From Vibrio metschnikovii CIP 69.14 (GTDB lineage Bacteria; Pseudomonadota; Gammaproteobacteria; Enterobacterales; Vibrionaceae): a stretch of DNA of 64,000 nucleotides. The translations under genes and the position numbers were made by a program. Location of the stretch: contig NZ_ACZO01000007.1 of the NCBI RefSeq assembly GCF_000176155.1, forward strand, positions 496,001-560,000, read 5' to 3'. Positions 52,720-62,656 of this stretch are shown here, one piece after another (position 1 is the stretch's first letter; each line of letters opens with the position of its first letter). The notes beneath the pieces were generated by a model. The model saw only the letters and a program-made list of their open reading frames with translations, made no database searches and was not told where the DNA came from.

Positions 52720-52983
52720 CTAAAAGATACAGTGTTTCGCGTATGAGGCGGCTTGATTGGCTGTCCAATCGCCTTTCGGTTTCTCTTGCATATCCTCACA
52801 CCACTCTTGACTACCCACTTCAGTTTGTAATACGCAGTGTTTAGCAAAATCCACAGCTCCTTGTGCGCTCCATTCACTTTTAGGTTTCTCACGCATCTCT
52901 TGGCACCAAGAGCTAGTACCTACTTCGCTTTCACAAGCAGTGAGAGCCAAGGTACTGAGCAATAATAACGCTAATTTTTTCAT
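52720..52983 (-). CDS. Lipoprotein with two DUF3012 repeats
   Basis: The 87-aa lipoprotein starts at the ATG 52983 (MKKLALLLLSTLALTACES, lipobox LTAC). The mature part consists of two tandem DUF3012 units, each with a W-C-x5-K-P-K-x2-W and a final AKHC: VGTSSWCQEMREKPKSEWSA and VGSQEWCEDMQEKPKGDWTA. Each unit has two Cys that could form a disulphide. Function is unknown. The frame open upstream to 53019 adds a segment before the signal peptide and is not used. Confidence 0.88.
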   Translation of the reverse strand: MKKLALLLLSTLALTACESEVGTSSWCQEMREKPKSEWSAQGAVDFAKHCVLQTEVGSQEWCEDMQEKPKGDWTANQAASYAKHCIF

Positions 52984-53126
52984 TGTTGATCTACCGATAA
53001 AGAAAACGTAAGTCATCATACCTAAGTCGCCCTAGAACAAGCCATGCTTTCAGGTCATTTTTCTTTTTTTCCTACCGTAATTGCCGCTATGACTCAGCCG
53101 ATAATTGATTGGCTGATAAAAATCTC

Positions 53127-53142
53127 AGTGATCATTCTCACT
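53127..53142. promoter_or_regulatory. Candidate CRP site of the rbs operon
   Basis: AGTGATCATTCTCACT keeps the GTGA-N6-TCAC core of CRP sites. It lies about 90 bp upstream of the RbsR operator. Confidence 0.5.
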
Positions 53143-53232
53143 ATTTATTCATCATCAAATATCGATAAAACGATCCAACTCACAGTCTGATTTTAATCTA
53201 GATGCAAAGCAAAAAAGTGACGTTATTATGCT

Positions 53233-53248
53233 ATCGAAACGTTTCGAT
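53233..53248. promoter_or_regulatory. RbsR operator upstream of rbsD
   Basis: The perfect 16-bp palindrome ATCGAAACGTTTCGAT has the GAAACGTTTC core of LacI-family operators and is nearly the E. coli RbsR site (GCGAAACGTTTCGC). It lies 76 bp before rbsD. Confidence 0.9.
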
Positions 53249-53323
53249 GAGTGTTTTGTCAATAAAAACTGTCGAGATGGGTCCTTGCTTCACCTCAACG
53301 TGCACTGAAATAAAGGTCAAATA

Positions 53324-53743
53324 ATGAAAAAAAGTCTCCTCCTAAACGCAGAGCTCTCTTATCTAGTGGCAACGTTAGGTCATAGCGATGAAATTACGAT
53401 TGGCGATGCTGGCTTACCGATTGACGATTCTGTACAGCGGATCGATTTAGCTTTAACACAGGGTATCCCGAGTTTTTTGGATACGGTACGAGCCATCCTC
53501 AGCGAAATGCAAGTGCAAGCGGTGCTATTGGCTAACGAGTTTGCTCAAGTCAGCCCTGATTTACATAGCGAATTACTCGCTGAGTTACACCGCGAGCAAC
53601 AGAAAACAGGCCAACCTATTGCGATTGAGTATCTTAGCCATGATGAGTTTAAAACTCGTACGGTTGCCAGCCGCGCGGTGGTAAGAACTGGTGAGTGTAC
53701 ACCCTATGCCAATGTGATTTTTCAATCGGGTGTGGTGTTTTAG
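53324..53743 (+). CDS. rbsD: D-ribose pyranase
   Basis: RbsD converts the pyranose to the furanose form of ribose so RbsK can use it. The 139-aa protein has the catalytic His in YLVATLGHSDEITIGDAGLPI and the C-terminal GECTPYANVIFQSGVVF. The length equals E. coli RbsD. First gene of the rbsDACBK-rbsR operon, under the RbsR operator and probably CRP. Confidence 0.97.
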   Translation: MKKSLLLNAELSYLVATLGHSDEITIGDAGLPIDDSVQRIDLALTQGIPSFLDTVRAILSEMQVQAVLLANEFAQVSPDLHSELLAELHREQQKTGQPIAIEYLSHDEFKTRTVASRAVVRTGECTPYANVIFQSGVVF

Positions 53744-53778
53744 CGTTCGATTTTGTGATTCAACGATGAGGAGGAGTG

Positions 53779-55287
53779 ATGACTCAACCGATTTTAGCTC
53801 TCAGTCAGATTGATAAAGCTTTTCCTGGTGTGAAGGCGCTTGATCAAGCTTGTTTAAACGTCTATCCCGGTCGAGTCATGGCCTTGATGGGAGAAAATGG
53901 TGCTGGCAAATCGACCTTAATGAAAGTATTGACTGGGATCTACAGCAAAGATGCCGGTACCATCGACTATCAAGGTCAACCAGCCAGTTTCAAAGGTCCT
54001 AGGGATTCTCAGCAAGCGGGGATCAGTATTATTCATCAGGAGTTGAACCTGATCCCGCAGCTGACAATTGCAGAAAACATTTTTCTTGGCCGAGAAAAAA
54101 CCAGCGCTTTTGGCCGCATTTTGTGGCAAGAGATGTACGCGGAAGCCGATCAACTGTTAGCTCGTCTTAATGTAAAACACAGTGCCAAAACCTTGCTCGG
54201 TGAGCTGAGTCTTGGTGAACAGCAGATGGTGGAAATCGCCAAGGCGCTGTCCTTTGAGTCCAAAGTGATCATCATGGATGAGCCAACCGACGCATTAACC
54301 GATACCGAAACCGCTTCATTGTTTAACGTGATTAATGAATTGCGCGACCAAGGTTGTGGCATCGTTTATATCTCTCATCGTTTAAAAGAAATTTTTGAAA
54401 TTTGCGATGATATTACCGTGTTGCGAGATGGCAAATTCATCGGTCAATGCCAAGTCAGTGAGACTGATGAAGATGGTCTGATTGAAATGATGGTTGGGCG
54501 TAAATTAGAAGAGCAGTATCCACGTATTGACGTTGAGCCAGAAAATAAAGTTTGTCTCGAAGTGATAGGTTTGACCGGATCGGGGATTCATGATGTCAGC
54601 TTTACCCTGCGTCGAGGAGAGATTTTAGGTATCTCTGGCTTGATGGGAGCGGGACGTAGCGAATTAATGAAGGTGATTTATGGCGCGCTGCCTTCTGAGC
54701 GGGGCGTGATTAATCTTAATGGCCGCACCATTAACCCCGTTAGCCCGCAAGATGGTTTAGCCAATGGTATTGCCTACATCTCAGAAGATCGCAAAGGCGA
54801 TGGTCTGGTACTCGGTTTATCAGTCAAAGAAAATATGTCGCTGTGTGCCCTCGATAAACTGACCAAGGGCATACAAATTCAGCATGGCGCAGAAGCGACT
54901 GCGGTAGAAGATTTCATTCAACTGTTCAATATAAAAACCCCTTCTCGCAACCAGATCATTGGTCATCTTTCAGGTGGGAATCAGCAAAAAGTGGCGATCG
55001 CCAAAGGCTTAATGACGAAACCTAAGGTACTGATTTTAGATGAACCGACACGTGGCGTTGATGTCGGTGCGAAAAAAGAAATCTATCAATTAATCAATAA
55101 GTTTAAAGCGCAAGGGATGAGTATCATTTTAGTTTCATCGGAAATGCCAGAGGTACTTGGTATGAGCGATCGAATTTTAGTGATGCATGAAGGGCGGATC
55201 AGTGGCGAATTTGATGCCAAGCAAGCCAATCAAGAAAATCTTTTAGCGTGTGCCGTTGGCAAAACCTTGAACGAGGAAGCAGCATGA
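53779..55287 (+). CDS. rbsA: Ribose ABC transporter ATP-binding protein
   Basis: RbsA has two fused ABC domains, typical of carbohydrate CUT2 importers. In 502 aa, the first Walker A is GENGAGKST (about 38) with the signature [16 protein letters not shown] and Walker [13 protein letters not shown]. The second domain has [12 protein letters not shown] in place of the canonical P-loop, [15 protein letters not shown] and [14 protein letters not shown]. The degenerate second P-loop is normal in this family. ATG at 53779 has GAGGAG upstream. The stop overlaps the rbsC start by 4 nt. Confidence 0.97.
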   Translation: MTQPILALSQIDKAFPGVKALDQACLNVYPGRVMALMGENGAGKSTLMKVLTGIYSKDAGTIDYQGQPASFKGPRDSQQAGISIIHQELNLIPQLTIAENIFLGREKTSAFGRILWQEMYAEADQLLARLNVKHSAKTLLGELSLGEQQMVEIAKALSFESKVIIMDEPTDALTDTETASLFNVINELRDQGCGIVYISHRLKEIFEICDDITVLRDGKFIGQCQVSETDEDGLIEMMVGRKLEEQYPRIDVEPENKVCLEVIGLTGSGIHDVSFTLRRGEILGISGLMGAGRSELMKVIYGALPSERGVINLNGRTINPVSPQDGLANGIAYISEDRKGDGLVLGLSVKENMSLCALDKLTKGIQIQHGAEATAVEDFIQLFNIKTPSRNQIIGHLSGGNQQKVAIAKGLMTKPKVLILDEPTRGVDVGAKKEIYQLINKFKAQGMSIILVSSEMPEVLGMSDRILVMHEGRISGEFDAKQANQENLLACAVGKTLNEEAA

Positions 55288-56267
55288 ATAGTAAAACTCT
55301 AAGTAATCAGACGCCAGACGGTGGTAAAAAGTGGTTTAGTAAAGCGTGGTTGATTGAACAAAAGTCACTGATTGCTCTGCTATTTTTAGTCGTTGTGGTG
55401 TCATTTTTAAATCCCAACTTTTTTACCGTCGACAACATACTGAATATTTTACGTCAGACATCAGTGAACGCGATCATTGCGGTTGGTATGACTTTAGTTA
55501 TTTTAACCGCGGGCATTGATCTCAGTGTTGGCTCTGTGTTGGCCCTATGTGGAGCGTTTGCTGCCAGTCTGATTGCCCTTGAAGTTCCGGTTATGGTGGC
55601 GGTACCAACGGCTTTATTGGCTGGCGCGGCGCTAGGGGGTATCAGTGGCATCATTATCGCCAAAGGCAAGGTACAAGCTTTTATTGCCACTCTCGTTACT
55701 ATGACGCTGCTGCGTGGCGTCACCATGGTTTATACCGATGGGCGTCCTATTTCAACCGGCTTTACCGATACCGCTGATGCGTTTGCTTGGTTTGGTACGG
55801 GTTACGCATTAGGCATTCCTGTACCCGTTTGGATGATGGTGGTGGTATTTGCGGCGGCGTGGTACTTGCTCAATCACACACGTTTTGGTCGTTATATTTA
55901 TGCCATGGGTGGTAATGAGTCAGCGGCGCGTTTATCCGGTATCAATGTTGATCGCGTCAAAATCGGTGTGTACGCCATTTGTGGTCTGTTATCGGCTTTG
56001 GCGGGCATCATTGTTACTTCTCGGCTCTCTTCTGCGCAACCTACGGCAGGCATGGGCTATGAGCTGGATGCGATTGCAGCGGTTGTATTAGGCGGTACCA
56101 GCTTAATGGGCGGTAAAGGTCGGATTATGGGCACCTTAATTGGCGCACTGATCATCGGCTTTTTAAATAACGCATTGAACTTACTCGATGTGACCTCTTA
56201 CTACCAGATGATAGCGAAAGCGGCGGTTATATTGCTGGCTGTGCTGGTGGACAATAAAAATAAGTAA
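55284..56267 (+). CDS. rbsC: Ribose ABC transporter permease
   Basis: The 327-aa permease has about ten helices, with [38 protein letters not shown] near the N-terminus and the EAA-like cytoplasmic loop [23 protein letters not shown]. The ATG at 55284 overlaps the rbsA TGA. The frame is open upstream within rbsA, but the inner start is the expected one. Works with RbsA and RbsB. Confidence 0.97.
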   Translation: MNSKTLSNQTPDGGKKWFSKAWLIEQKSLIALLFLVVVVSFLNPNFFTVDNILNILRQTSVNAIIAVGMTLVILTAGIDLSVGSVLALCGAFAASLIALEVPVMVAVPTALLAGAALGGISGIIIAKGKVQAFIATLVTMTLLRGVTMVYTDGRPISTGFTDTADAFAWFGTGYALGIPVPVWMMVVVFAAAWYLLNHTRFGRYIYAMGGNESAARLSGINVDRVKIGVYAICGLLSALAGIIVTSRLSSAQPTAGMGYELDAIAAVVLGGTSLMGGKGRIMGTLIGALIIGFLNNALNLLDVTSYYQMIAKAAVILLAVLVDNKNK

Positions 56268-56278
56268 AACGTGAACCT

Positions 56279-56306
56279 ACCAGATGCAAGCCTGCTTTCA
56301 TCTGGT
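56279..56306 (+). terminator. Intercistronic hairpin before rbsB
   Basis: ACCAGATG (56279-56286) pairs with CATCTGGT (56299-56306). It lies in the rbsC-rbsB gap and has no T-run; it may protect rbsB-side mRNA for the high level of binding protein needed. Confidence 0.55.
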
Positions 56307-56334
56307 TCCCCCTACCAAAAAAAGGATGATTAAC

Positions 56335-57213
56335 ATGAAAAAACTTGCGACGTTAATTTCTGCTGCGCTGTTATCGGCTTCGGTATCGGTCTCTGCTTCA
56401 GCTAAAGACACGATTGCCATTGTCGTTTCAACCCTGAACAATCCATTCTTTGTCACCATGAAAGATGGTGCGGAAGCGAAAGCCAAAGACTTAGGCTATA
56501 ACCTGATCGTTTTGGACTCGCAAAACGATCCGAGTAAAGAGCTGTCGAACGTAGAAGATCTCACGGTTCGAGGTGTAAAAGCGATTTTAATTAACCCAAC
56601 CGATTCTGATGCCGTATCAAACGCTATCCGCCGAGCCAATCGCGCGAATATCCCTGTGGTAACGTTGGATCGTGGTGCGAGCCGTGGTGAGGTAGTCAGT
56701 CATATCGCTTCGGATAACGTAATGGGCGGAGAGATGGCTGGCCAGTTTATCATCGAAAAAATTGGTGAAAAAGCCAAAGTCATTCAGCTCGAAGGGATCG
56801 CCGGCACCTCCGCGGCTCGTGAACGCGGACAAGGTTTTATGAACGCAGTTAAAGAGCATGATATGGTTTTACTTGCCAGCCAACCTGCTGACTTTGATCG
56901 CACCAAAGGATTAAACGTCATGGAAAATTTACTGGCATCAAACCCAAGCGTGCAAGCTGTTTTTGCGCAAAATGATGAAATGGCATTGGGCGCGCTGCGC
57001 GCAGTGCAAGCGTCTGGTAAAAACATTTTGATTGTTGGTTTTGATGGTACTGACGACGGCATTGCCGCAGTAAAACGTGGTCAGTTAGGGGCAACGGTCG
57101 CTCAGCAACCCGACATGATTGGCGCTTTAGGGGTTGAAACCGCTGATAAGATCCTCAAAGGTCAGACGGTTGAGGCTTATCTTCCTGTGCCGCTGAAAAT
57201 TATCAGTCAATAA
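56335..57213 (+). CDS. rbsB: Ribose ABC transporter periplasmic binding protein
   Basis: The 292-aa binding protein has a signal peptide ([23 protein letters not shown]) and the sugar-binding fold [27 protein letters not shown], with [30 protein letters not shown]. It is also a known receptor ligand carrier for ribose chemotaxis in enterobacteria. The start ATG 56335 follows AAGGATG. Confidence 0.97.
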   Translation: MKKLATLISAALLSASVSVSASAKDTIAIVVSTLNNPFFVTMKDGAEAKAKDLGYNLIVLDSQNDPSKELSNVEDLTVRGVKAILINPTDSDAVSNAIRRANRANIPVVTLDRGASRGEVVSHIASDNVMGGEMAGQFIIEKIGEKAKVIQLEGIAGTSAARERGQGFMNAVKEHDMVLLASQPADFDRTKGLNVMENLLASNPSVQAVFAQNDEMALGALRAVQASGKNILIVGFDGTDDGIAAVKRGQLGATVAQQPDMIGALGVETADKILKGQTVEAYLPVPLKIISQ

Positions 57214-57228
57214 CTCACCTATCGTATA

Positions 57229-57256
57229 CCTCGCTCTGAGTATAGAGCGAGGTTTT
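57229..57256 (+). terminator. Partial terminator between rbsB and rbsK
   Basis: CCTCGCTCT (57229-57237) pairs perfectly with AGAGCGAGG (57244-57252), followed by TTTT. It probably lowers read-through into rbsK and rbsR, making the binding protein more abundant. Confidence 0.75.
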
Positions 57257-57280
57257 CTATCTTATAGAAGGATAATTCTT

Positions 57281-58201
57281 ATGAACCAATTGGTGGTATT
57301 AGGTAGTGTCAATGCTGACCATGTTCTACAAGTCCCTACTTTTCCTCGTCCTGGAGAAACGCTTCATGGCCGAAATTATCAAGTCATCCCTGGTGGTAAA
57401 GGTGCAAACCAAGCGGTTGCCGCCGCGCGCTTAACAGCGGATATTGGCTTTATTGCCTGTGTGGGTGATGATGCCTTTGGTATCGAAAGTTGTGAACGTT
57501 TTAAGCTGGATGGAATGGATATTCGTGGTGTGAAAGTACAAGCGGATTGCCCAACAGGCATTGCGATGATCCAAGTTTCTGACCATGGTGAAAACAGCAT
57601 TTGTCTTTCGGCTGAGGCTAATGACCGATTAACCGCAGAAGCGATCGAAGATGACCTACCACGTATTCGTGCCGCCAGCTACTTGTTAATGCAACTTGAA
57701 ACACCGATTGACGGCATCATTAAAGCGGCGCAAGTCGCTAAACAAGCGAAAACGAATGTGGTGCTCAACCCAGCGCCAGCCCGTGAGTTGCCATCGAGTT
57801 TGCTCAGTTGTGTTGATGTGATCACTCCTAATGAAACAGAAGCGCAAGTGCTCACCGGCATTACCGTCACCGATGATGCTTCAGCCCAGCAAGCTGCAAC
57901 AGTGTTACATCAGCAAGGCATTGAAATTGTTATTATTACCCTAGGCGCAAAAGGGGTTTGGTTAAGTGAAAATGGGCGTGGACAACTGATCCCCGGTTTT
58001 CGCGTCTCGGCCACCGACACCACCGCCGCGGGCGATACATTTAATGGTGCGTTTGTGACTGGATTGTTAGAGAATATGTCTTTAGAATCAGCGATTAAGT
58101 TTGCTCATGCCGCAGCAGCGATTTCAGTTACTCGTTTTGGCGCACAAACGTCGATTCCGACTCGCCAAGAAGTGGATGAATTTTTAGCTCAGCATCAATA
58201 A
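57281..58201 (+). CDS. rbsK: Ribokinase
   Basis: RbsK phosphorylates ribose to ribose 5-phosphate. The 306-aa PfkB-family protein has the N-terminal GSVNADHVLQVPTFPRPGETLHG and GGKGANQAVAAARL motifs, and the C-terminal ATDTTAAGDTFNGAFVTGLLE with the catalytic Asp. Complete and in frame. It lies after rbsB in the operon. Confidence 0.97.
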   Translation: MNQLVVLGSVNADHVLQVPTFPRPGETLHGRNYQVIPGGKGANQAVAAARLTADIGFIACVGDDAFGIESCERFKLDGMDIRGVKVQADCPTGIAMIQVSDHGENSICLSAEANDRLTAEAIEDDLPRIRAASYLLMQLETPIDGIIKAAQVAKQAKTNVVLNPAPARELPSSLLSCVDVITPNETEAQVLTGITVTDDASAQQAATVLHQQGIEIVIITLGAKGVWLSENGRGQLIPGFRVSATDTTAAGDTFNGAFVTGLLENMSLESAIKFAHAAAAISVTRFGAQTSIPTRQEVDEFLAQHQ

Positions 58202-58214
58202 GGGATAAGATGAT

Positions 58215-59216
58215 ATGGCAACCATGAAAGATATTGCGCGCGTTGCAGGGGTTTCGACTTCCACGGTTAGCCATGTGATCAATAAAACTCGTTATGTCAG
58301 TGATGATATTGCCGAGCGAGTCAATAAAGCCGCGAAAGATCTCAATTACGCGCCTTCTGCTTTGGCACGTAGTTTAAAAATGAATCGTACCCGTACCATT
58401 GGTATGTTAGTGACTACCTCAACCAACCCATTTTTCGGAGAAGTCGTTAAAGGGGTTGAGCGCAGCTGCTATCAACAAGGTTATAGCCTGATCTTATGTA
58501 ATACCGAAGGGGATAATCAACGCATGAAAGCGTCGATTAATACCCTATTACAAAAACGAGTCGATGGCTTAATTTTAATGTGCTCGACCTTAGAAGGCGA
58601 ACGGATTGAAGTCTTTGAGCGCTATCCTGATATTCCAGTGGTGGTTATGGATTGGGGGCCAATGCTATTTGCCAGTGATAAAATCCAAGATAACTCGCTG
58701 CGTGGTGGCTATATGGCGACCCAGTACTTAATTGAATGTGGTCATCAATCCATCGGCTGTATTACTGGACCACTGAGTCGTCATCAAGCACAAATGCGCT
58801 ATGAAGGTTATAAACGAGCCATGTTAGAAGCGGGCTTAAGCATCAATCCTGACTGGATTACTGAGTCTGATTTTGAATGTGAAGGAGGCGCGCAAGCCCT
58901 GTATCGATTGCAAAAAAAAGGACCATTACCCAGCGCAATTTTTGTTAGTAATGACATGATGGCCATGGGGGTGATTCATGCCGCCAGTGACCTTGATATT
59001 GCTATTCCAGAGCAGCTTTCGATCATCGGTTATGATGATATTCATATCGCGAATTTTATGACGCCGTCTTTGACGACTATTCATCAGCCTAAATACCGTT
59101 TAGGTCAGGCAGCGATCGAAACACTGTTAAATAAGCTTGAAAATCAGAGCCGCGAGCCTCAAGTGGTTCAACTAGAACCAACACTGGTTGTCCGTCAGAG
59201 TGTGAAAGTAAAATAG
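58215..59216 (+). CDS. rbsR: Ribose operon repressor
   Basis: RbsR is a LacI-family repressor, 333 aa. The helix-turn-helix is MATMKDIARVAGVSTSTVSHVINKTRYVSDDIAERV, followed by the hinge helix and the periplasmic-binding-like sensor domain (SIIGYDDIHIANFMTPSLTTI). It binds ribose as inducer and the palindrome at 53233-53248. It is 13 nt after rbsK, so it is made with the operon it represses. A terminator-like palindrome follows (59218-59239). Confidence 0.97.
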   Translation: MATMKDIARVAGVSTSTVSHVINKTRYVSDDIAERVNKAAKDLNYAPSALARSLKMNRTRTIGMLVTTSTNPFFGEVVKGVERSCYQQGYSLILCNTEGDNQRMKASINTLLQKRVDGLILMCSTLEGERIEVFERYPDIPVVVMDWGPMLFASDKIQDNSLRGGYMATQYLIECGHQSIGCITGPLSRHQAQMRYEGYKRAMLEAGLSINPDWITESDFECEGGAQALYRLQKKGPLPSAIFVSNDMMAMGVIHAASDLDIAIPEQLSIIGYDDIHIANFMTPSLTTIHQPKYRLGQAAIETLLNKLENQSREPQVVQLEPTLVVRQSVKVK

Positions 59217-59217
59217 A

Positions 59218-59239
59218 AAGTGAACCGTGCGGTTCACTT
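59218..59239 (+). terminator. Palindrome at the end of the rbs operon
   Basis: AAGTGAACCG (59218-59227) pairs with CGGTTCACTT (59230-59239), 2-nt loop, directly after the rbsR stop. A short pyrimidine run follows. Confidence 0.7.
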
Positions 59240-59268
59240 CTTCTCCGTATTATTATTTCTTTAACATC

Positions 59269-59400
59269 TATCCCTTTGCTACTTCAAGAAGCAGAGCGAA
59301 TTGACGATGTTCGTTTGCTCCTAGCATATGGCCTGTCAATGCTCATAGCAATGTGTTAGGTAGTTTGGCTATAGCCGCTCTAAATTTTAAAGATCCACCT
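59269..59400 (-). repeat. Decayed ERIC-like repeat between rbsR and glpT
   Basis: The plus strand begins TATCCCTTTGCTACTTCAAG and continues through AGCAG, ATTG and TGTTCGTT blocks that line up with the intact ERIC at 35332-35458 (TATCCCCTTCCTATTTGAAG). The first ~65 bp are clearly related; the far end is uncertain. Judged by eye. Confidence 0.5.
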
Positions 59401-59424
59401 TCCTAACGATTTAGCGTGAAAAGA

Positions 59425-59450
59425 CTAGCCCGAAAGTATATTCGGGCTAG
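59425..59450 (-). terminator. Terminator of glpT
   Basis: CTAGCCCGAA (59425-59434) pairs with TTCGGGCTAG (59441-59450). On the minus strand it is followed by TCTTTT. Confidence 0.85.
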
Positions 59451-59481
59451 GGTTAGTATTGAAAAGTGGTTTGCAAGGCGT

Positions 59482-60852
59482 TTATTGTGCGGCTTCCGCC
59501 GCTTCTCGTGCGTCTTTTTCTTTGTGGAAGGCTCTTTCTCCGACAAAGGCATAGAGCAAGCAAACAATAGACAAAATGCACGATGCAACAAGGATAAAGA
59601 ATCCGCCATCCCAACCAAAATGGTCAACCGTATAACCTAAAATAGCGTTAGCGGCGACAGCACCACCGAGATAACCAAACAGTCCCGTTAAACCTGCTGC
59701 GGTTCCTGCGGCTTTTTTCGGCGCTAATTCAAGCGCATACAGACCAATCAGCATCACGGGGCCATAAATTAAGAAACCGATAGCGATTAATGCCAGCATA
59801 TCAACGGTTGGATTACCGGCTGGGTTAAACCAGTAGACCAATACGGCTAGGGTCACTAAAACCATAAACAGAATGCCGGCAGGGGCGCGACGACCTTTAA
59901 AGACTTTATCTGAGATCCAGCCGCAGAGTAGGGTTCCGGGAATACCCGCCCACTCATAGAGGAAATAAGCCCATGAAGATTTATTCACCGTAAAGGCTTT
60001 AGCTTCTTGCAAGTAAACTGGAGCCCAGTCTAATACACCATAACGAATGAGGTAGACAAACGCGTTAGCAATCGCAATCGCCCATAACAGTTTGTTATTA
60101 AAAACGTATTTAAAGAAAATCTCTTTCGCTGTCATCTCTTTTTCATGAGATTTATCGTAATTTTCTGGGTAGTCATTTTTATACTCTTCAATCGGTGGTA
60201 AGCCGCAAGATTGTGGAGTATCGCGCATGGTTAACCAAGTAAATAGCGCCACCAGCAAGGCAAAGAAAGCCGGAACGTAAAAAGCCGCTTTCCAGTCACC
60301 ACTGAAGGCCCATAAGCCTAGGATAAAAATAGGACCAATCAGCCCGCCACCCACGTTATGCGCAACGTTCCATACCGAAACAATTTCTCCGCGCTCTTTA
60401 CGTGACCACCAATGCACCATAGTTCGACCACAGGCAGGCCAGCCCATCCCTTGGAACCAACCATTTAAGAACAGTAAAATGAACATCGCGGTAATGCTAC
60501 TCGTTGCCCAAGGCATAAAGCCAAAGCAGAACATCACTAAGGCGGATAACACTAGGCCCGCCGTTAAAAAGTAACGAGGATTGGAGCGGTCAGACACGTT
60601 ACCCATTAAGAACTTGGACAGTCCATAAGCGATAGAAACCGCAGCCAGTGCGACCCCCAGATCACCACGACTAAAACCTTGTTCAATCAAATAAGGCATC
60701 GCTAAGCTAAAGTTTTTACGGACTAAGTAGTAACCGGCATAGCCGACAAAAATACCGATAAAAAGCTGCCAACGCAGACGCGAATAGGCGCTATCAACTC
60801 GTTCAGAAGATAGCCGCTCAATGTGAGCATGTGGTTTAAAGATCCCAAACAT
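59482..60852 (-). CDS. glpT: Glycerol-3-phosphate transporter
   Basis: GlpT exchanges external glycerol 3-phosphate for internal phosphate. The 456-aa MFS protein aligns along its length with E. coli Glp[90 protein letters not shown] and [22 protein letters not shown]. Twelve helices. Start ATG 60852. The usual partner glpQ is not adjacent here. A candidate GlpR-type inverted repeat is 55-80 bp upstream. Confidence 0.97.
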   Translation of the reverse strand: MFGIFKPHAHIERLSSERVDSAYSRLRWQLFIGIFVGYAGYYLVRKNFSLAMPYLIEQGFSRGDLGVALAAVSIAYGLSKFLMGNVSDRSNPRYFLTAGLVLSALVMFCFGFMPWATSSITAMFILLFLNGWFQGMGWPACGRTMVHWWSRKERGEIVSVWNVAHNVGGGLIGPIFILGLWAFSGDWKAAFYVPAFFALLVALFTWLTMRDTPQSCGLPPIEEYKNDYPENYDKSHEKEMTAKEIFFKYVFNNKLLWAIAIANAFVYLIRYGVLDWAPVYLQEAKAFTVNKSSWAYFLYEWAGIPGTLLCGWISDKVFKGRRAPAGILFMVLVTLAVLVYWFNPAGNPTVDMLALIAIGFLIYGPVMLIGLYALELAPKKAAGTAAGLTGLFGYLGGAVAANAILGYTVDHFGWDGGFFILVASCILSIVCLLYAFVGERAFHKEKDAREAAEAAQ

Positions 60853-60906
60853 AATGGCCTCGTAATGTAATTAGGTTGCTGGGGGAATAGAACATTCAAA
60901 ATGGAG

Positions 60907-60934
60907 CGAACGAATAATGTTTTATTTTCGTTCG
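60907..60934. promoter_or_regulatory. Candidate GlpR-type operator upstream of glpT
   Basis: CGAACGAA and TTCGTTCG form a 28-bp inverted repeat, and TTCG/CGAA half-sites are features of GlpR operators. It lies in the glpT promoter region. Confidence 0.4.
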
Positions 60935-61345
60935 AAACTTTTCGAGAATTGTAGGTATGTTGCAAATTATTTCTGTGATGAATGAAGAGTTACAATTAAT
61001 TTACTCATAAAAACAAATAATTAATTGGTTTTTATGAGTAATAAATAATCGAAATGATGGCATTTTGATCTTTAGTTTTTCCTAATAAAGCTTTGTTTTT
61101 ATTAGATTGGTTTAATGTGACGCCATGCCTGCTCGTTCGAGAGTTCTTTCTTTGCAACGAATCAATGACCAATTTAGTTTGATGATCTGGCGGGAGAATA
61201 AAATTTGATGTCCCTCGTAGGAAAATGAGCGTTCAAAGTATGAGCAGTATAGATTTGGAAGGCAGGTTGTATTTTGGATCATCGATAGTGGTCCTTGACT
61301 TGGGTTATTAGTGAATCTTGCTAGCTTTAGGACGTATTGGGTTTG

Positions 61346-61368
61346 AAAAGACAGCCCATTTTTTATGG
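61346..61368 (+). repeat. Truncated copy of the potD-parB2 terminator arm
   Basis: The segment shares AAAAGACAGCCCATTTT and TATGG with 692-712, differing by two extra T in the loop. The right arm is absent (TGATGG instead of GCTGTC). Confidence 0.5.
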
Positions 61369-61452
61369 TGATGGTTGAGTTGGTTGATCATCGTAAAACA
61401 TCGCCCTAGTTCATGGGTCATTACTAACATCGTCAGTGGAAGGAACCGAACA

Positions 61453-62619
61453 ATGAAACATCGATTAGTCCTGAGTACTTTGTGTATCAGTTTATCTATT
61501 CCCTCATTAGCTTTTGCACATGGCTGGGTTGAGTTTCCCAGTGCGCGGCAAAATACGTGCTATTTAGATGGTGGGTTTTGGAGTAACGCTATACCTAATG
61601 CGGCTTGCCAAGCGGTTTATGATCAATCGGGAGCTTATCCTTTTGTGCAGCGTAATGAAGTGGCTGCGAATGTGGCTCGTTATCGAGATCTCGAGCAGGT
61701 GAAAGCAGTGATACCGGATGGTCAGCTTTGTTCTGCCGGTCACGCAGCTAAAGCTGGGTTAAATATTGTCTCTCCTCATTGGCAGAAAACACCGATTCAG
61801 CTAAATGAACATCATCAATTGGACTTAGTTTTTCATGCTGCAGTGCCACATAATCCTTCTTATTGGGAGTTTTACTTAACGAAACCAGAGTACGATCCAA
61901 GTCTACCTTTGACATGGGACGATTTAGAGTTAATTGATGAGGCGGGGAATGTCGCAGTAGGGGCTGATAGAAAATACCGATTTACGGTCAATTTCCCTGA
62001 GGGACGCAGTGGTGATGCGATTTTGTATACCCGCTGGCAGCGAATTGATCCGGCGGGCGAAGGGTTTTATAACTGCAGTGATATCACCTTTGTGGGCGGA
62101 GAGGCCCCAACGCCGCCTACTGAGCCGAGTGAATCCGAGCAACCGACAGATTTAACGGCATTAGGTTATTTTGTGCCAACGGGTTTTGGACCAGTAGAAA
62201 GCGGCGATAGTGTCCGATTTCGGACCTTTAACCAGCAAGGGCAAGAGCTGACGGATATTCATCTCGAGATTTCTGCCAATAACAGACACACTTGGCCTGT
62301 TGAACTGGCGGGTCAGTTTAATCAGCAGCAGGCGGGAGATTGGTATATCGGTATTTGGCATCAAGAAATGAACCACTATATGTTTGATAGCCGAAATATC
62401 CATACTAACCAAGTGTTTGCGCCGCATGGTCAGTTTAGCTATCAATTATCATTACAAAAACAAACACCGCCACCAGTGAACTCTGATAACGCTTGGCAAG
62501 AGAGCAAAACATACACCGCTGGTGACATTGTTGTTCACCAAGGGCGTGAATGGACCGCGCAGTGGTGGACGAAAGGAGAAGAGCCGGGAACCACCGGAGA
62601 GTGGGGTGTTTGGCGCTAA
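61453..62619 (+). CDS. Chitin-active lytic polysaccharide monooxygenase (AA10) with C-terminal chitin-binding module
   Basis: The 388-aa secreted enzyme starts at the ATG 61453 (MKHRLVLSTLCISLSIPSLAFA), with AGGAAC upstream; the open frame back to 61375 is not part of the protein. Signal cleavage at AFA-H gives an N-terminal His (HGWVEFPSARQNTC), needed for the copper brace; the second His is in SAGHAAKAGLN. An AA10 domain (to about 200), a linker PTPPTEPSESEQPT, a middle beta module, and a CBM5/12-type module (AWQESKTYTAGDIVVHQGREW...QWWTKGEEPG) follow. It is related to V. cholerae spindolin-like VCA0140. It oxidises crystalline chitin. Confidence 0.94.
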   Translation: MKHRLVLSTLCISLSIPSLAFAHGWVEFPSARQNTCYLDGGFWSNAIPNAACQAVYDQSGAYPFVQRNEVAANVARYRDLEQVKAVIPDGQLCSAGHAAKAGLNIVSPHWQKTPIQLNEHHQLDLVFHAAVPHNPSYWEFYLTKPEYDPSLPLTWDDLELIDEAGNVAVGADRKYRFTVNFPEGRSGDAILYTRWQRIDPAGEGFYNCSDITFVGGEAPTPPTEPSESEQPTDLTALGYFVPTGFGPVESGDSVRFRTFNQQGQELTDIHLEISANNRHTWPVELAGQFNQQQAGDWYIGIWHQEMNHYMFDSRNIHTNQVFAPHGQFSYQLSLQKQTPPPVNSDNAWQESKTYTAGDIVVHQGREWTAQWWTKGEEPGTTGEWGVWR

Positions 62620-62656
62620 GATGAGTTAACTTCTTAGTGTGACTCCTGCTAATTGT

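Larger units (their letters stand above)
52984..53323 (+). other. rbs operon promoter region
   Basis: This 340-bp stretch between the DUF3012 lipoprotein and rbsD contains a CRP-like site (53127-53142), a TCAGCC/GGCTGA hairpin (53094-53116) and the RbsR operator (53233-53248). No coding sequence is seen. Confidence 0.7.
60853..61452. other. Divergent region between glpT and the chitin-oxidase gene
   Basis: This 600-bp stretch is A/T-rich, with the promoter of glpT at its left end. It holds CGAACGAA/TTCGTTCG (60907-60914 with 60927-60934) and a truncated copy of the potD-parB2 terminator (61346-61368). No gene is recognised. Confidence 0.5.

Noticed and set aside
52662..52844. Plus-strand 60-codon frame opposite the DUF3012 gene
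   Set aside because: Antisense to a clear lipoprotein and crossing the inverted repeat; no support.
61375..61452. N-terminal extension of the LPMO
   Set aside because: A signal peptide and cleavage site giving the essential N-terminal His need the start at 61453.
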